Shown here: piece by piece, positions 34,101 to 64,000 of the stretch
Numbering within the stretch: the first letter of the stretch is position 1
Layout of the letters: each line of letters opens with the position of its first letter
Source of the DNA: Heterohyrax brucei
Lineage: Eukaryota > Chordata > Mammalia > Hyracoidea > Procaviidae
Assembly (NCBI GenBank): GCA_028571685.1
Contig: CM053152.1
Coordinates: forward strand, 23,506,001-23,570,000
DNA: 64,000 bases
Direction of reading: 5' to 3'
Notes under the pieces: model-generated
Database searches by the model: none
What the model was told of the DNA's origin: nothing
Seen by the model: only the letters and a program-made list of their open reading frames with translations
Position numbers and translations under genes: made by a program

Positions 34101-37100
34101 CAGAGTTTCCTGCTTGACTGGCTGCCCAGGGGGGTCTTGCCAAGCTTTGTGCCTAGGGCCATTGCATGATCAGCCAGAAGCTTACCAGCTTTCTGGTGGC
34201 ACAGCTAGGGAGAAGGGAGCTGAGCTGGTTCTCACAGAACTCTGGGTAGGTCCTTTGACCTCTTTTCTGTTCAGTGTCTTCTCCCTGGATAATAATGGTG
34301 TCTTGAAAAGAAGGGATTGTGTCAGATGATTCTCTTGCATTTACTACTGACATGGTGTGAAGGTTACCTTCTGGTGAATTAGGGGGAAAAAGGCTTCTCA
34401 ACACTTGAAACCTTCAGCTCTGGCTGTTGAGGGTCAGTTGGAAGATAATCAAGTTCTGAGTGGCTGGTTTTAATAAAACAAATGTCAGATATGGTCAACT
34501 GGAGCAAAGATCAGCAGGAAGAATTGCAGATTTTGGTGACTCCAGGCTTCCCGAGAGTGTGGACTGGTAAAGCATTTTTTTTAACCCTGGTAGCTTTAAA
34601 ATTTTTTCCATACTTTAGTGATAAAATATGTATATAAAAAATTTTGCCATTTCAGCTAAGTGCTCGTTGATTACATGTACCATGTTGTGCCACCATCACC
34701 ACTGTCCAGTTCCAGAAGTTTTTCATCACCCTAAACAGAAGCCCTTTCAGCAGTAACCCCACCTCATAGGCCCCTGTGACCACTCATAAACTTTTGCACC
34801 CATGCGTTTGTAAGGCCAACAACTTTGTTTTGTTTTTCCCTTAGTAGATTGTAAGCTCCTCGGAGGCTTACAGCATCTTAGTAACTTGTGCAGCTGCAGT
34901 GCGTGTGTTCTCCAGGACACATGAAACCAGCAGCTTGGCTCGGGATGGAAGAGCTAGCTGCCCTTTTTTCCTGTTTGTCATTGGCTTGTTAGTCAGATGA
35001 CTTCACATTAGGATCTCCTTGGGAGTTTTGACGATCAAAAGCGACCAGGCTGTCACTTGCTAGTGTTTATATCACCCTCCAGGGCAGCCAGGGTGAGAAC
35101 CACTGGGTAGACTGTCACCCTGGATTTAGAGTGCACATGTATTTTTGTCAGCTGTCAGCTTGGCTTGCTTTCAGGTGGTCTCAAAATGAGGAAACTCTGG
35201 TGGTGTAGACTGGTTAAGAATTTAGCTGCTAACCAGAAGGTCAGTGGTGGAATCCACCAGCTGCTGGGAAACGCTGTGAGTGATTCTGCTCTGTCCTGTA
35301 GGCTTCCTTGAGTTGGAATTGACTTGATGGCAATGAGTTTGTTTGTTTTTGCCTCAAAATGACCTCCTTTTCCCACCAGCTGAAGACTTGGAACAGAACT
35401 GGTCAGTCAATAGGGTGTTGCTCAGGTTCACCTCGGGTTGCATGCAGGACACTGGGCTGCAGGGCTGGTTGTTGAGTCACTGTCAGGCGAGGCTTTTATG
35501 GGTCTCAGCTCCAGACAGATCTCTCTGCAGTGGGAATAGAGCTAATTATGTAGATAATTAACCCCCAGAACATGTTCATTTGAATATTCCCAGTAATTAT
35601 CTGGGTGTTTGCTTTTGAATTATCCTGGTGAATCTGTCAGCTCTTCAGTGCGCATGTGTAAATGGTGACAGCTCCTCTCTGCTTAAGGAAAAACCACTTG
35701 TTTTTGATGCTCTTCCTTTCCTGGGAAGACATTTTCATGGATCAGTCCCTAGATTGTTCTCTGCCTGATTCCCTTTCCTTCCCTGTGTAGTAGAACAGTT
35801 CTTATCTTCCTGATTTATCTCCAGTTGAATAAACATTTGTTGATGCCTTGACAACTGTTAGACTTTACACTTCAGTACTAGCATCTGCAGCCTTTTCTGC
35901 CTGTACCATCAGGCCCTGCGCATTTGTTTTCTGTTTGTAGGTCCTGCGTCTGTGACCAGCCAGTCTCCAGTTCCCTGTAAGCTCTGTATCCTTTATAAAA
36001 GGCCATTGGGCCTGTCTGCAGATGTGAAGTCGGCACCCCTTCATCACCCAGGTTTCTACAATGAGTAACCTGGAAGCTTCACCCGAGTCAGCTGTGACAG
36101 GTTTGGGAGCCTGTTCCCCAGGGAGGTTTCCAGACCATCTAGGCCCAGGAGTTCAGAGGAGCTCCACCAGTAACGGGGCAGGACGAGTGCTGTCAGAGCA
36201 GTTTGCTTTTGTTTTCATAACCTCCTGGGTCAGAATTTCCTATAACACACAGATTCTTCATCCTGGATTGTCTTCCAGCCTGACATCATCATTAGTGCGA
36301 GCCAAGGTAGGTCACAGGTCGTGTCAGAGAAAACAGTACCAGCCAATCATGTTTTCAAGGGAAATGAATGTGAGAAGTGATGTTTCCCACAAACCGTGGA
36401 AATGGGATTCTTTCCTCTGTCATGTGTGTATCTCATCATGAATATATATTGTTCTTACAAGTCAAACAACAACTAAGAATGGCCACTCCCTGCTTTCAGT
36501 CCTTTACTGGCTGCCCATTCTGAAAAGCCAGGCCACCACAGTGCCTTGTGCTTCCTGCTGTTTGTCCACTAGTACTCCCAGAGGGCCCTGTGCCCTTTGA
36601 CATTTTGTGTGTGCCCATAAAAATGGCTGTTAGTTGCCTCTTCGTGGGTAACCAGCTAGTGCCCTGTCCAGCTGCTGGCATACTTTCTGTATTAGTCGTT
36701 TGTCTTCACCTTATGTTCGTACCTTATCCACTGGGCCAGTGTTTATCCAGGAGAGAAGCCAGCCCTTGTGTCCAGGGCTTAGGTCCCCAGGTCATGCAAA
36801 TGGCTTGTGCTTAACTACTAACCACAAGGTTGGTGGTGTGAACCGACCTAGTGGTGCTGTGGAAGGAGTGGCAGTCTTTCTTCCACCAAGAAAACCCGGT
36901 GAAACAGGCATATTCTACAATATGCGAGGTTGCCGTAAGTCAGAATCCACTCAGTGCTGGTGAGTTGGGTGTTTGCCCTAGGCATCTGTTGCGTGCTAAG
37001 TCAGCCCTTGCCCCTTTAATCTAGAACGATTCTCGCTGTGTGCCAGCTTTGGGAGAATTGAGAAAGGGATCACTCAAATCACTTTTTAGGTAGAGCCGAA

Positions 37101-40100
37101 GTATCTCACGGAACCCCAGCTGAGAAAGGCTGCACCTGTGTCTGCTGTTAACCAGCAGTACAGGTGTTCTGTAGACTCATGGATTGCTCAGGGGAAGAGT
37201 CATGAAATTGGGTTGAGAGTCCTTAGCTAACTCCTAGGCTAATGGGGAGAAACCAAAACACAGGACTTAAGTTACTGCCACATGTCAACAGCCTGTTCTA
37301 CTTTGAAGGGTCAGGAGACAACTGTGAGGAAAGGACAGCTTTGTGCTGCCAGGGACTTGTCACCCTCTGTATTTAGGGAGCTAAAAACACTCAGCTGCTA
37401 ACTAAAAGTTTGGGACTTTGAACCCACCTAAGCAGCTCTGCAGAGGGACTTGGAGATACGCTCCCTTAGCCTAGAAAATCCTATGAGGCAGTTCTACTCT
37501 GTCACATGGGGTTGCTCGGAGTTGAAATTGTCTTGGTGGCACCTAACAACAATCTTTGATACACCAGAGTATAGAGATTACTTTATGGAAATGAATCAAT
37601 CCAACATTTAGAAAGTTTAGCTCCTGTTGTCCAGCAGATTCCTGACTATCTTAGACTGCTTTGGTATAGTAAGAAGTCACTGTGTTTTGCCGTCTTTTCC
37701 CCTATGAATGTTGAGGGGAGCTGCTTTTATGACTTCAGTTCTGGCTTGCATCCATACTGTTCAGTTTGCTGCCTCTTAAATCCAGGTTACCTGTGGAATC
37801 TCCAAGTGAAACTTCAGCCCATAGTAAACCTCTTGCCAGATAAAGGAAGATTGATGGACTTTCTCCTCCAAAGAAAGGAATGCAAGATGGTCATACTGTC
37901 TGTCTGTTCACAGAGTAAGTTGATGAGATCCTTCCCTGCTGGTCTGTTTTTCGTGACAGGCTCGTGCTACCCACTGCTGTTGATTAGGAGGTGGACCACA
38001 TTTTTATGTCTGTAACCTGTAACTTCATCTTTCACTTCAAGGATGGCTTATTTTTCCTCCTGGAAAGGCAGCTAAATATAAAAATGGTGTATGGAGATTG
38101 GGTAGCAAAGTACGAGGGTTCCAGATTAAAGCAAACCTACACAGGTAGACACGAGAAGGTTGCACCCCCAGCTTTAGCCATTTTTTGGTCATTCTTTAAA
38201 TAATCCAAGACACTATTTGAACAGATCCACTTTAGCAGTCTTCTACTGATAATCAGCTGCCACAGCGCTTGTTTTCTAGTAGCCAGAAAGGTAATGTGAC
38301 CTCCAGGTTTCAGGTCTCTAAAATACATTCCTGCAAATGCTCTGTATGAAGTTGATAAAGCTGGTCTGATCTGTGTGAACATTGTATCCTTTCCAGTGCT
38401 AAGTGAGCCAGACCGAGCGACACTGCCTATGGTAGCCACTGTTTTTGATAAACTCAATCATGAGTATAAAAAGTACTTGGATGCCGAGCAGAGTTATACT
38501 ATGGTAAGTTATATATAGCATGACAAAGCCTCCCCACCTGTATATTTTCTAAACAGTTAAATGTAAGGTTATGGTAGAATGTCATCCCTGAAGTTTGATG
38601 CTTACCGGAGGGTAGATTGCAGTGGTGGTGAAGAGATGTTTTCTCAGTTCCTGTACCTCACAAGTTTGTGGCTGCATCTCATTGGCATGATGTCCACATC
38701 TGATGTATAAGCTTACATGTAGTTAGATCCCTGAGCTGCGTGCTTCATAGATGGGGGACTGGTTCTCAGCTTTGCATTCTTTTACACATTTTTCTGCAAA
38801 GCTAGTGAACTAGAATTGTTTTATCCCATCTTCCTTTTCCTTTTAGGGTAGTAACTATAAAAATAAGATTTGCCCTGGAATTCAGTCTCCTGCTAAGACA
38901 ATGATGATTATATATCAGCATTGTGTGTTTAATGTAGTTATCAAAATGCTTATCATGAAGGACTGATTAAAATTCACATGGCTCATTGCTAGGTTCAGCT
39001 GTACTGTTAATACAGCGTAACTCCTGAAGCTAAAAATAAGCGCAGTTTTGGACAAGTGGAATGAATTGTTTTGGTGATCTGATTAGTTTCAAGGCTAAAA
39101 ATGCCAGTGGCTGTTAAGCCATGAAAAAAGTCCCAGAACCTCACTCCCCATTAGCCACATTCCAAGATCACAGATCTAAAGGAGGCCTCTAAAGAAGGTC
39201 AAGATTCCTTGGAGCACCTCTCTGTCTCTGTGGCAGTGCTGGATCTGGTGAGAGGGATGGCTGAGTGCTTCCATATACACCGTCTGTTGGTCCGGCTGTC
39301 AGTGCGTGCAGCTGCGGGAATTGGTCCGGAATGGCCTTTTCTCAGCTTTCCTCCGCTGTGGCACACTGAGTGTGCCCTCATGTCAGTACTGGCAGCATCT
39401 GGGGCCTCTGAGGCATGCAGTCTCAGGCTGCCCACCCCTACCTGCACTGTAAGAGGATCACCAGGTGATTTGAATGTGCACTCAAGTTTGAGATCTAAAC
39501 CACTTTTAAAAGTTAAACAGAATCATCTTCAGAGCTTGTCTGTTTGATAGTATTTGGGGAGTTCTTGTTTGCCATTTAAAAATCCAGATAGAGGCTTGTT
39601 ACAAAGGGGTACTCCACCTATTGTAAAATAAAACAGGGGTGCAGCAAGGTGTCTTGTTTTTATTGAATAACAAATGCTGGATTAGTCACTGATAAAGAAA
39701 ATTAGTTGCTTTAAAAGGTGAAAGTATGATCTCTCTTAAGAGACTACAGTTCCTTGTGCTTTTTTAGTTGTACCCACCATGGGCAGTAAGTGTTTTCAAG
39801 ACGACTGACTGCCTGCCTAAAACTCGCCCACCAACACAGGGAAATAGTTTTACCCAGGTATTCATGTCAGGTTCACAGCTTTTCCCTCAGGAATGCAATC
39901 TTTTGGGGTTAAGTGTAAAGCACCATTTACGCAGAGGATGATTAAGGTCACAATGTGTATTGATTATTAGGCAGTAGAAACAGGGCAAAGCCGGAGTAAC
40001 CCACTTCTAAAAAGGCCCGTGCGGACGCAAGCTGTTGTTGACCAGTCTGACATGTACACCCACGTCCTGTCTGTGTTCACAGAGAAGAAGGTCAGTCACT

Positions 40101-42512
40101 GCTTTCTCTTTCCTCTGGACTAAGGGTTCTGAAAACCAGGATCTATTTGAAGGGAACTGGGGAAATGGGTACCACCCATCACATGGTTAGAGTAAGTGGA
40201 GTTAACTCGGGCGAGGGCCTAGCACTAATAGTTTGGCTTCTGATATTCATACCACAACAGATACAATTATTATTGAGCAGGGAGGCATAATTCTGAAGGG
40301 ATTTGTGGAAAACCAGCTTACCATTAGCCCGGCTTAATATGAAAGAAGGGGAGATGGGTCAACAAGGAGTTACCACATGTCACCCCTCGGTGACTCCTAA
40401 AAACTTTTTTCTTTCTCTAGGAGATGCCGCATAAGTTTGTGGTGGCTGTACTGATGGAATATATTCGCTCACTAAACCAGTTTCAGATTGCGGTACAGGT
40501 ACTATCAACAACTGTCCTCCCCAGTTAGGGGGGCAGAGAATTGAAAACAAACACCCACTGTTGCTATCTTAGAAGATGACTGTCTTTCAAACCTCTGGGG
40601 ACTTACACACCTAACTGGGATTCCGAGTGACTTTCCTGACATGATCCCTCTGTTTTTAGTTGGAAAGAGCAGTACAGTACCAGGGTGGGCTCTTCAACTT
40701 GTACAGTGAGCACACCTGTGTCGCTCACTAACCTTTTCAGCCCGTCAGTTAGAACAGCTGCAGCCCTCCACAAGCTGAGTCAGTGTGGGCTGAGTGATGT
40801 GGCAGCTTGGTCTCCTTCTGCTTTGTCCTCAGCATTACTTACATGAACTGGTCATCAAAACCCTCGTCCAACACAACCTGTTCTACATGCTGCATCAGTT
40901 TCTGCAGTACCATGTCCTCAGTGATTCAAAGCCTCTGGTATGTCTCTCTCACCAGATCGCTGCCCGTGTATCAGTCGCAGCTACGATCTTAACCTTCTGA
41001 CATCTTAGCTGAAGCTAGTCTGAAATTTCTCTTTTAGGCTTGTCTGCTCTTATCCCTAGAAAGTTTCTACCCTCCTGCACATCAGCTGTCTCTGGATATG
41101 TTGAAGGTAACGTGGCCACATCAAAGTTTTAGGCTTCCACAGTGTCTGCCTGTTGCTTGAATTTACCTGGTGTTCTTTTCCTCTTTCCTAGAGACTTTCA
41201 ACAGCAAATGATGAGATAGTAGAAGTGCTTCTCTCCAAACATCAAGTGTTAGCTGCCTTACGGTTCATCCGGGGCATTGGTGGACATGACAGCATTTCTG
41301 CCCGGAAATTCTTAGATGCTGCAAAGCAGACGGAAGACAACATGCTTTTCTATACCATATTCCGATTTTTTGAACAGCGAAATCAGCGTTTGCGAGGGAA
41401 TCCTAATTTCACACCAGGTGAGACTATAGTAGCAATGAAGAAAAGCCCTGGAGACAACCGCCCAGCCAAATAGTAACAAGTGGCATTATTACTGGGCCAG
41501 CAAGCAGCTCACGTTACTGCCTTCTGTTAATGGGTGGTAAGGGTTAGCTTATTTTTACCGTAGTAACAGCCTACTTACCCCCAGCCATTATCTGCAGATC
41601 GGTGAATTAGAAAGCAGTAAAATCTGCATAAAGTCCTGGAGCCTACAGTAGGAGTGCTTTTGGGTAGGGACATTCAAGACCAATTCTGGCTACCTGGATG
41701 TAGCCTTTTCTGACAGATCTTCAGATGTCTGTTTCTGAAAACGAAACGTGTCCATTGATTTTAACTCAGTGATCCTATAGGGTGCAGTAGAACTGCTCCA
41801 TCAAGTTTCCAAGGAGCACCTGGCAGATGTGAACTGCAGTCCTCTGGGTTAGCAGCTCTAGCACTTAACTGCTAGGCCAGCAGGGTTTCCGTCTCTCTCT
41901 GAAGAAGCAGTAAATATATTAGATAGGATGGTGACTAAGGGTTTTTTACATGGCCTGGGGTTTATCACTTCAGTTTGAGGCAGGAAATACTGGCTTAATT
42001 ATGCTCATCTTCAGATAGTTCTAAGTTCTAGTTCTAAGAGCGAAGTTGTCTTTTTCCTTAAGATGGGGGAAGGACATGTGACTTGTTAATCATGTCATGA
42101 GCATGACTGTGTAGGTTAGTGAACTTCTATAGGTCAATTAGTATGCAGTGCAGGATGACCTTCAGTTACCACAGTGACAGGTCAGTCTGCTATGAGCTTC
42201 TTTGTCTCAGAGTGGACAGTACTTCACTGGGGCTCCCCTGTGAAGTGCCCAGTGGCATAAGCTGTATGTTAAGTAGAGAGGTCAACGCGAAGATTAGGAA
42301 AACATAAGTATTTCACTAAAGAAAAATAAATTAAGCCCCACTAAACACATCTGCGAGCTGCAAAGGATTCATTCTCGCCTTTTCCTCCTTTTTATGTGAC
42401 ATCTGTTGATTCATTCTGTATTTTCCTTATAGGAGAACACTGTGAAGAACACGTGGCTTTTTTCAAACAAGTTTTTGGAGACCAAGCTCTCATGAGGCCT
42501 ACCACATTCTGA
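22020..42512 (+). CDS. RMC1: RMC1 (C18orf8/MIC1), regulator of MON1-CCZ1
   Basis: Twenty coding exons (listed separately) total 1,974 nt, i.e. 657 residues plus stop, equal to human RMC1. Family knowledge: RMC1 is the third metazoan subunit of the MON1-CCZ1 RAB7 guanine-nucleotide exchange factor on late endosomes; it supports autophagy, endosome maturation and NPC1-dependent cholesterol export. The N-terminal half is a beta-propeller-like region; the C-terminal part (from about residue 455, exons 15-20) is the Mic1/helical domain, with EYIRSLNQFQIAVQHYLHEL and the ERNQRLRG-like FEQRNQRLRG motif. ATG chosen because GTCATGG has purine at -3 and G at +4, and MGEEDYYLEL matches human. Open codons upstream contain no in-frame ATG. 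No frameshift or stop. The 3' UTR is very short. Confidence 0.98.
22757..22833 (+). CDS. RMC1: RMC1 exon 2
   Basis: VFAVRSGGATGVVVKGPDD region; acceptor CCTCTTAG, donor TTTAG|GTAACA splitting an Arg codon. Confidence 0.95.
22834..24284 (+). other. RMC1 intron 2, mainly unique sequence
   Basis: No strong repeat. 23,560-23,720 (CTGTGCTAGCCACTAGG...GTGTGACAAATGCTGTAATGG) looks like an ancient L2-type piece. Confidence 0.4.
24285..24415 (-). mobile_element. Old L1 3' fragment
   Basis: TAATTGACACATGATGAACTGCACATATTTAA is the antisense L1 3'-region motif. Confidence 0.6.
24904..24988 (+). CDS. RMC1: RMC1 exon 3
   Basis: MEDKGEVKCIKFSLENK to RTSKTV; acceptor TTAAAG, donor GTG|GTAAGA. Confidence 0.95.
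25645..25701 (+). CDS. RMC1: RMC1 exon 4
   Basis: 19 codons, DFSNFIPDSSQQEYTQECK. Acceptor is a long T-run then CTTCCAG; donor AAG|GTATGA. Confidence 0.95.
25702..26858 (+). other. RMC1 intron 4, mostly unique
   Basis: 25,790-25,915 has a weak MIR-like ending (CCCATTTCCTCATCCCTGAAAC). Nothing else recognised. Confidence 0.4.
26859..26945 (+). CDS. RMC1: RMC1 exon 5
   Basis: 29 codons, TKNANILGFCWTSSTEI to IEFYQ, phase 0 at both ends. Confidence 0.95.
27090..27722 (+). mobile_element. L1-type 3'-terminal fragment (module C)
   Basis: AGCAGCCATCTAGGATACTT, GGGATCACAACAGAGGGTCC, CTTCAACTGAAGTACAGTG and a short A-run. The reverse complement matches the copies at 48.7 and 51.9 kb. It contains a 33-bp internal tandem duplication. 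Confidence 0.65.
27148..27213. repeat. 33-bp tandem duplication inside L1 tail
   Basis: ATACTTCACTGGTCTCATCC... repeated immediately with three substitutions in 33 positions. Confidence 0.9.
27935..28200 (-). mobile_element. RTE LINE 3' end, reverse strand
   Basis: GACTTACAGCAACCCTGTGTAC, GAGCCCACTGTTGCAGCCAC, CTCCAGGGACTTGTCCCTCC: the 3' end of the RTE read backwards. Confidence 0.75.
28256..28408 (+). mobile_element. RTE LINE RT C-terminal part, plus strand
   Basis: GAACTGATGCCTTTGAATTATG and AACAAATCTGTCTTGGAAGAAG repeat 17,198-17,300 of the larger RTE copy. It faces the opposite way from the adjoining 3' end. Confidence 0.8.
28500..28960 (-). mobile_element. Old L1 3' fragment
   Basis: CCCATGGTGTGGATATACTG, AACCAATTCCCTTTAG and CTTGTTTCTATTTCTTGTG follow antisense L1M 3' sequence. 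Confidence 0.6.
28961..29899 (+). other. RMC1 intron 5, unique sequence
   Basis: No exon or repeat that I can name. Confidence 0.4.
29900..30015 (+). repeat. MIR 3' fragment
   Basis: TTGAGCCTTCCTTTCCTATCTGTCAAGTAGAG and a following AGGGTTATTTTAAAGAATGGAG. Confidence 0.6.
30147..30287 (+). CDS. RMC1: RMC1 exon 6
   Basis: 47 codons, VLPEKRNLKLLKSQNINVNW to QPFYFR; donor AGG|GTAAGA. Confidence 0.95.
30557..30713 (-). mobile_element. Afrotherian SINE close to RMC1 exon 7
   Basis: AACCCATTGTCACTGAGTC, CTACCCCATAGGGTTTCCAG, CACTTTGCCATCAGGGTTCC. It ends just before the exon 7 polypyrimidine tract. Confidence 0.88.
30772..30875 (+). CDS. RMC1: RMC1 exon 7
   Basis: AVTMSKLPKFEIELPAAPKS onward; ends ACAAT|GTATGT inside an Ile codon. 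A SINE ends about 60 bp before its acceptor. Confidence 0.95.
32115..32204 (+). CDS. RMC1: RMC1 exon 8
   Basis: YGQLYVLFLRHHSRTSNSAG to YHLP; acceptor TAATTAG, donor CG|GTAATT. Confidence 0.95.
32296..32401 (+). CDS. RMC1: RMC1 exon 9
   Basis: REGACKKMHILKLNRTGKFA to HHQDTE; donor GAG|GTATGA. Confidence 0.95.
33054..33165 (+). CDS. RMC1: RMC1 exon 10
   Basis: TSVIFDIKLRGEFDGALTIH to YQIPAA; donor GCAG|GTGAGA. A SINE begins about 80 bp downstream. Confidence 0.95.
33243..33397 (+). mobile_element. Afrotherian SINE
   Basis: AGGAGCCCTGGTTGTGCAG head, GTAGTTCGAATCCACCAGC B-box, TACAGGGTCACTATGAGTC tail. Well preserved. Confidence 0.92.
34590..34810 (-). mobile_element. Old L1 3' UTR-type fragment
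   Basis: ATGTTGTGCCACCATCACCAC, CAGTTCCAGAAGTTTTTCATC, CCTGTGACCACTC. Orientation less sure than identity. Confidence 0.55.
34990..35110. repeat. MER5-like (hAT-Charlie) fragment
   Basis: TTAGGATCTCCTTGGGAG on the left and GGGTGAGAACCACTGGG on the right, the two ends of MER5-type elements. Confidence 0.45.
35190..35341 (+). mobile_element. Afrotherian SINE
   Basis: GAAACTCTGGTGGTGTAG, AACCAGAAGGTCAGTGGTGG, TTGAGTTGGAATTGACTTGA. Confidence 0.88.
35941..35985 (+). CDS. RMC1: RMC1 exon 11
   Basis: A 45-nt micro-sized exon, GPASVTSQSPVPCKL; acceptor TTTGTAG, donor CTCT|GTATCC. Confidence 0.93.
36253..36306 (+). CDS. RMC1: RMC1 exon 12
   Basis: YSSSWIVFQPDIIISASQ; acceptor CACACAG, donor CAAG|GTAGGT. 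Confidence 0.94.
36785..36973 (+). mobile_element. Diverged afrotherian SINE (long form)
   Basis: CTACTAACCACAAGGTTGG, AGGAGTGGCAGTCTTTCTTC, GTTGCCGTAAGTCAGAATCC. Confidence 0.7.
37375..37551 (+). mobile_element. SINE with RTE-type GGCACCTAACAACAA end
   Basis: CAGCTGCTAACTAAAAGTTT, GCAGTTCTACTCTGTCACATG, then GGTGGCACCTAACAACAATC, the full RTE 3' terminus. Confidence 0.82.
37786..37914 (+). CDS. RMC1: RMC1 exon 13
   Basis: GYLWNLQVKLQPIVNLLPDK to ILSVCSQ; donor CAGA|GTAAGT. Confidence 0.95.
38397..38503 (+). CDS. RMC1: RMC1 exon 14
   Basis: MLSEPDRATLPMVATVFDKL to EQSYTM; acceptor CTTTCCAG, donor ATG|GTAAGT. Confidence 0.95.
38504..39384 (+). other. RMC1 intron 14, unique sequence
   Basis: Nothing recognised. 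Open frames here are not conserved coding sequence. Confidence 0.4.
39385..39505. repeat. MER5-like (hAT-Charlie) fragment
   Basis: CACCAGGTGATTTGAATGTGCACTCAAGTTTGAG resembles the MER5 right half. Confidence 0.5.
39971..40090 (+). CDS. RMC1: RMC1 exon 15
   Basis: 40 codons, AVETGQSRSNPLLKRPVRTQ to SVFTEKK, start of the Mic1 domain. Confidence 0.95.
40421..40498 (+). CDS. RMC1: RMC1 exon 16
   Basis: 26 codons, EMPHKFVVAVLMEYIRSLNQ to IAVQ; acceptor TCTCTAG. Confidence 0.95.
40833..40937 (+). CDS. RMC1: RMC1 exon 17
   Basis: 35 codons, HYLHELVIKTLVQHNLFYML to SDSKPL. An open frame running on past the donor is intronic. Confidence 0.95.
41038..41106 (+). CDS. RMC1: RMC1 exon 18
   Basis: 23 codons, ACLLLSLESFYPPAHQLSLD to MLK; acceptor CTTTTAG, donor AAG|GTAACG. 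Confidence 0.95.
41192..41417 (+). CDS. RMC1: RMC1 exon 19
   Basis: Largest exon (226 nt), RLSTANDEIVEVLLSKHQVL to NPNFTP; donor CAG|GTGAGA. Confidence 0.96.
41765..41890 (-). mobile_element. Afrotherian SINE, truncated
   Basis: GATCCTATAGGGTGCAGTAG through TAGGCCAGCAGGGTTTCC, in RMC1 intron 19. Confidence 0.82.
42433..42512 (+). CDS. RMC1: RMC1 exon 20 (terminal coding)
   Basis: GEHCEEHVAFFKQVFGDQAL to RPTTF-stop (TGA). Confidence 0.96.
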
Positions 42513-42565
42513 AAGAAATCATTTCCTAGTCCCTCCCTCCATCCCCCAAATATATATAAAGTTAA

Positions 42566-42571
42566 TTTATT
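42566..42571 (-). terminator. NPC1: Probable NPC1 poly(A) signal AATAAA
   Basis: TTTATT on the plus strand, AATAAA for NPC1, about 460 nt beyond its stop. A G-rich run (reverse of CCCTCCCTCCATCCCCC) follows at a suitable distance. It lies 6 bp from the RMC1 signal on the other strand. Confidence 0.6.
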
Positions 42572-42576
42572 GCATT

Positions 42577-42582
42577 AATAAA
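42577..42582 (+). terminator. RMC1: RMC1 poly(A) signal AATAAA
   Basis: Canonical hexamer 65 bp after the stop, predicting a 3' UTR of only about 85-90 nt. Confidence 0.85.
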
Positions 42583-43030
42583 GCTCTTTAAACTACAAAA
42601 CGTTGTATAACAAAGTAGCTCTACAACATCCTCAGTTACTAAAAATACAGTATAAGACTCCTTTCATGGCTTACTCCTAAAAAAAAGGAGAGAAATTGCA
42701 TTGATTGGCCTTGAACAAGTGTCAGTGAGCATGCCATGTTCACAGCCCTGCCAGTGTCACCTTCAGCTTGCCAAAGGACTAGGCTTCCTTCCTGGAGAAG
42801 CTGGAAGAGGCTTTTGTTCCCTGCGGCTGGCTGCATACAGATTTAGTAATACTGCTTAAGTCAGACTTGCATTCCTGAGTTTAAAAGCACTACGTCGGGA
42901 GTTGCTGCTGCTTGACAGCCTGATGTTCATAACATCCAGGGTTCACTTCGGCTCTGTGATGTGGATACTGTCCAGTGGTAAACCAAGCGGCCCTTAGACC
43001 AAGGCAGAGTCACCCAGTTCTTTGAGAGGG

Positions 43031-64000
<20,970 letters not shown>

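Larger units (their letters stand above)
42545..43030 (-). other. NPC1: NPC1 3' UTR (inferred)
   Basis: Runs from the stop to the AATAAA at 42,566-42,571 plus cleavage distance. It would overlap the end of the RMC1 transcript by about 50 nt. Confidence 0.55.

Overview
This is a stretch of mammalian nuclear genome. It holds the conserved block RIOK3 - RMC1 (C18orf8/MIC1) - NPC1, which I know from human 18q11.2. The interspersed repeats point to an afrotherian, most likely an elephant or close relative. They are many copies of a tRNA-like SINE ending in ATAGGGTCACTATGAGTC-type sequence, an RTE-clade LINE with the same tail, and several L1 3'-terminal modules whose sequence I associate with elephant. 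The taxon is inferred from memory of these repeats, not from a search.

Layout. 1-10,655: the 3' half of RIOK3 on the plus strand, with six coding exons (kinase domain from about residue 272 to the stop) and a 3' UTR of about 1.5 kb. 10,656-21,280: a repeat-filled intergenic region with a (TA)n tract, a mariner fold-back remnant, SINEs, an internally inverted RTE LINE, MIR, L2 and L1 pieces, and one L1 tail with a perfect target-site duplication. 21,280-22,350: a CpG island promoter with an 18-bp minisatellite and a near-perfect CLEAR/E-box. 22,020-42,600: complete RMC1 on the plus strand, 20 coding exons that join to 657 codons plus stop, the human length. 42,540-63,434: NPC1 on the minus strand, the last 16 coding exons (about residue 519 to the C-terminal LLNF) and its 3' UTR. 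63,435-64,000: NPC1 intron.

All exon boundaries were placed by reading the reconstructed proteins against my memory of the human ones, with GT donors, AG acceptors and phase checked at every junction. None of the three genes shows a frameshift or premature stop.

RMC1 (a subunit of the MON1-CCZ1 RAB7 exchange factor) and NPC1 (lysosomal cholesterol exporter) act at the same organelle. They are transcribed tail to tail, with stop codons 518 bp apart and opposing poly(A) signals within 17 bp. RIOK3 is a cytoplasmic atypical kinase with no obvious link to that pair.

I found no new multi-gene system. The unusual material is in the repeats (a templated insertion copied from about 1 kb away, two internally inverted RTE copies, a mariner fold-back, an inverted L1 pair inside an NPC1 intron) and in the regulatory DNA (the CLEAR-like box, the minisatellite and the opposed poly(A) signals).
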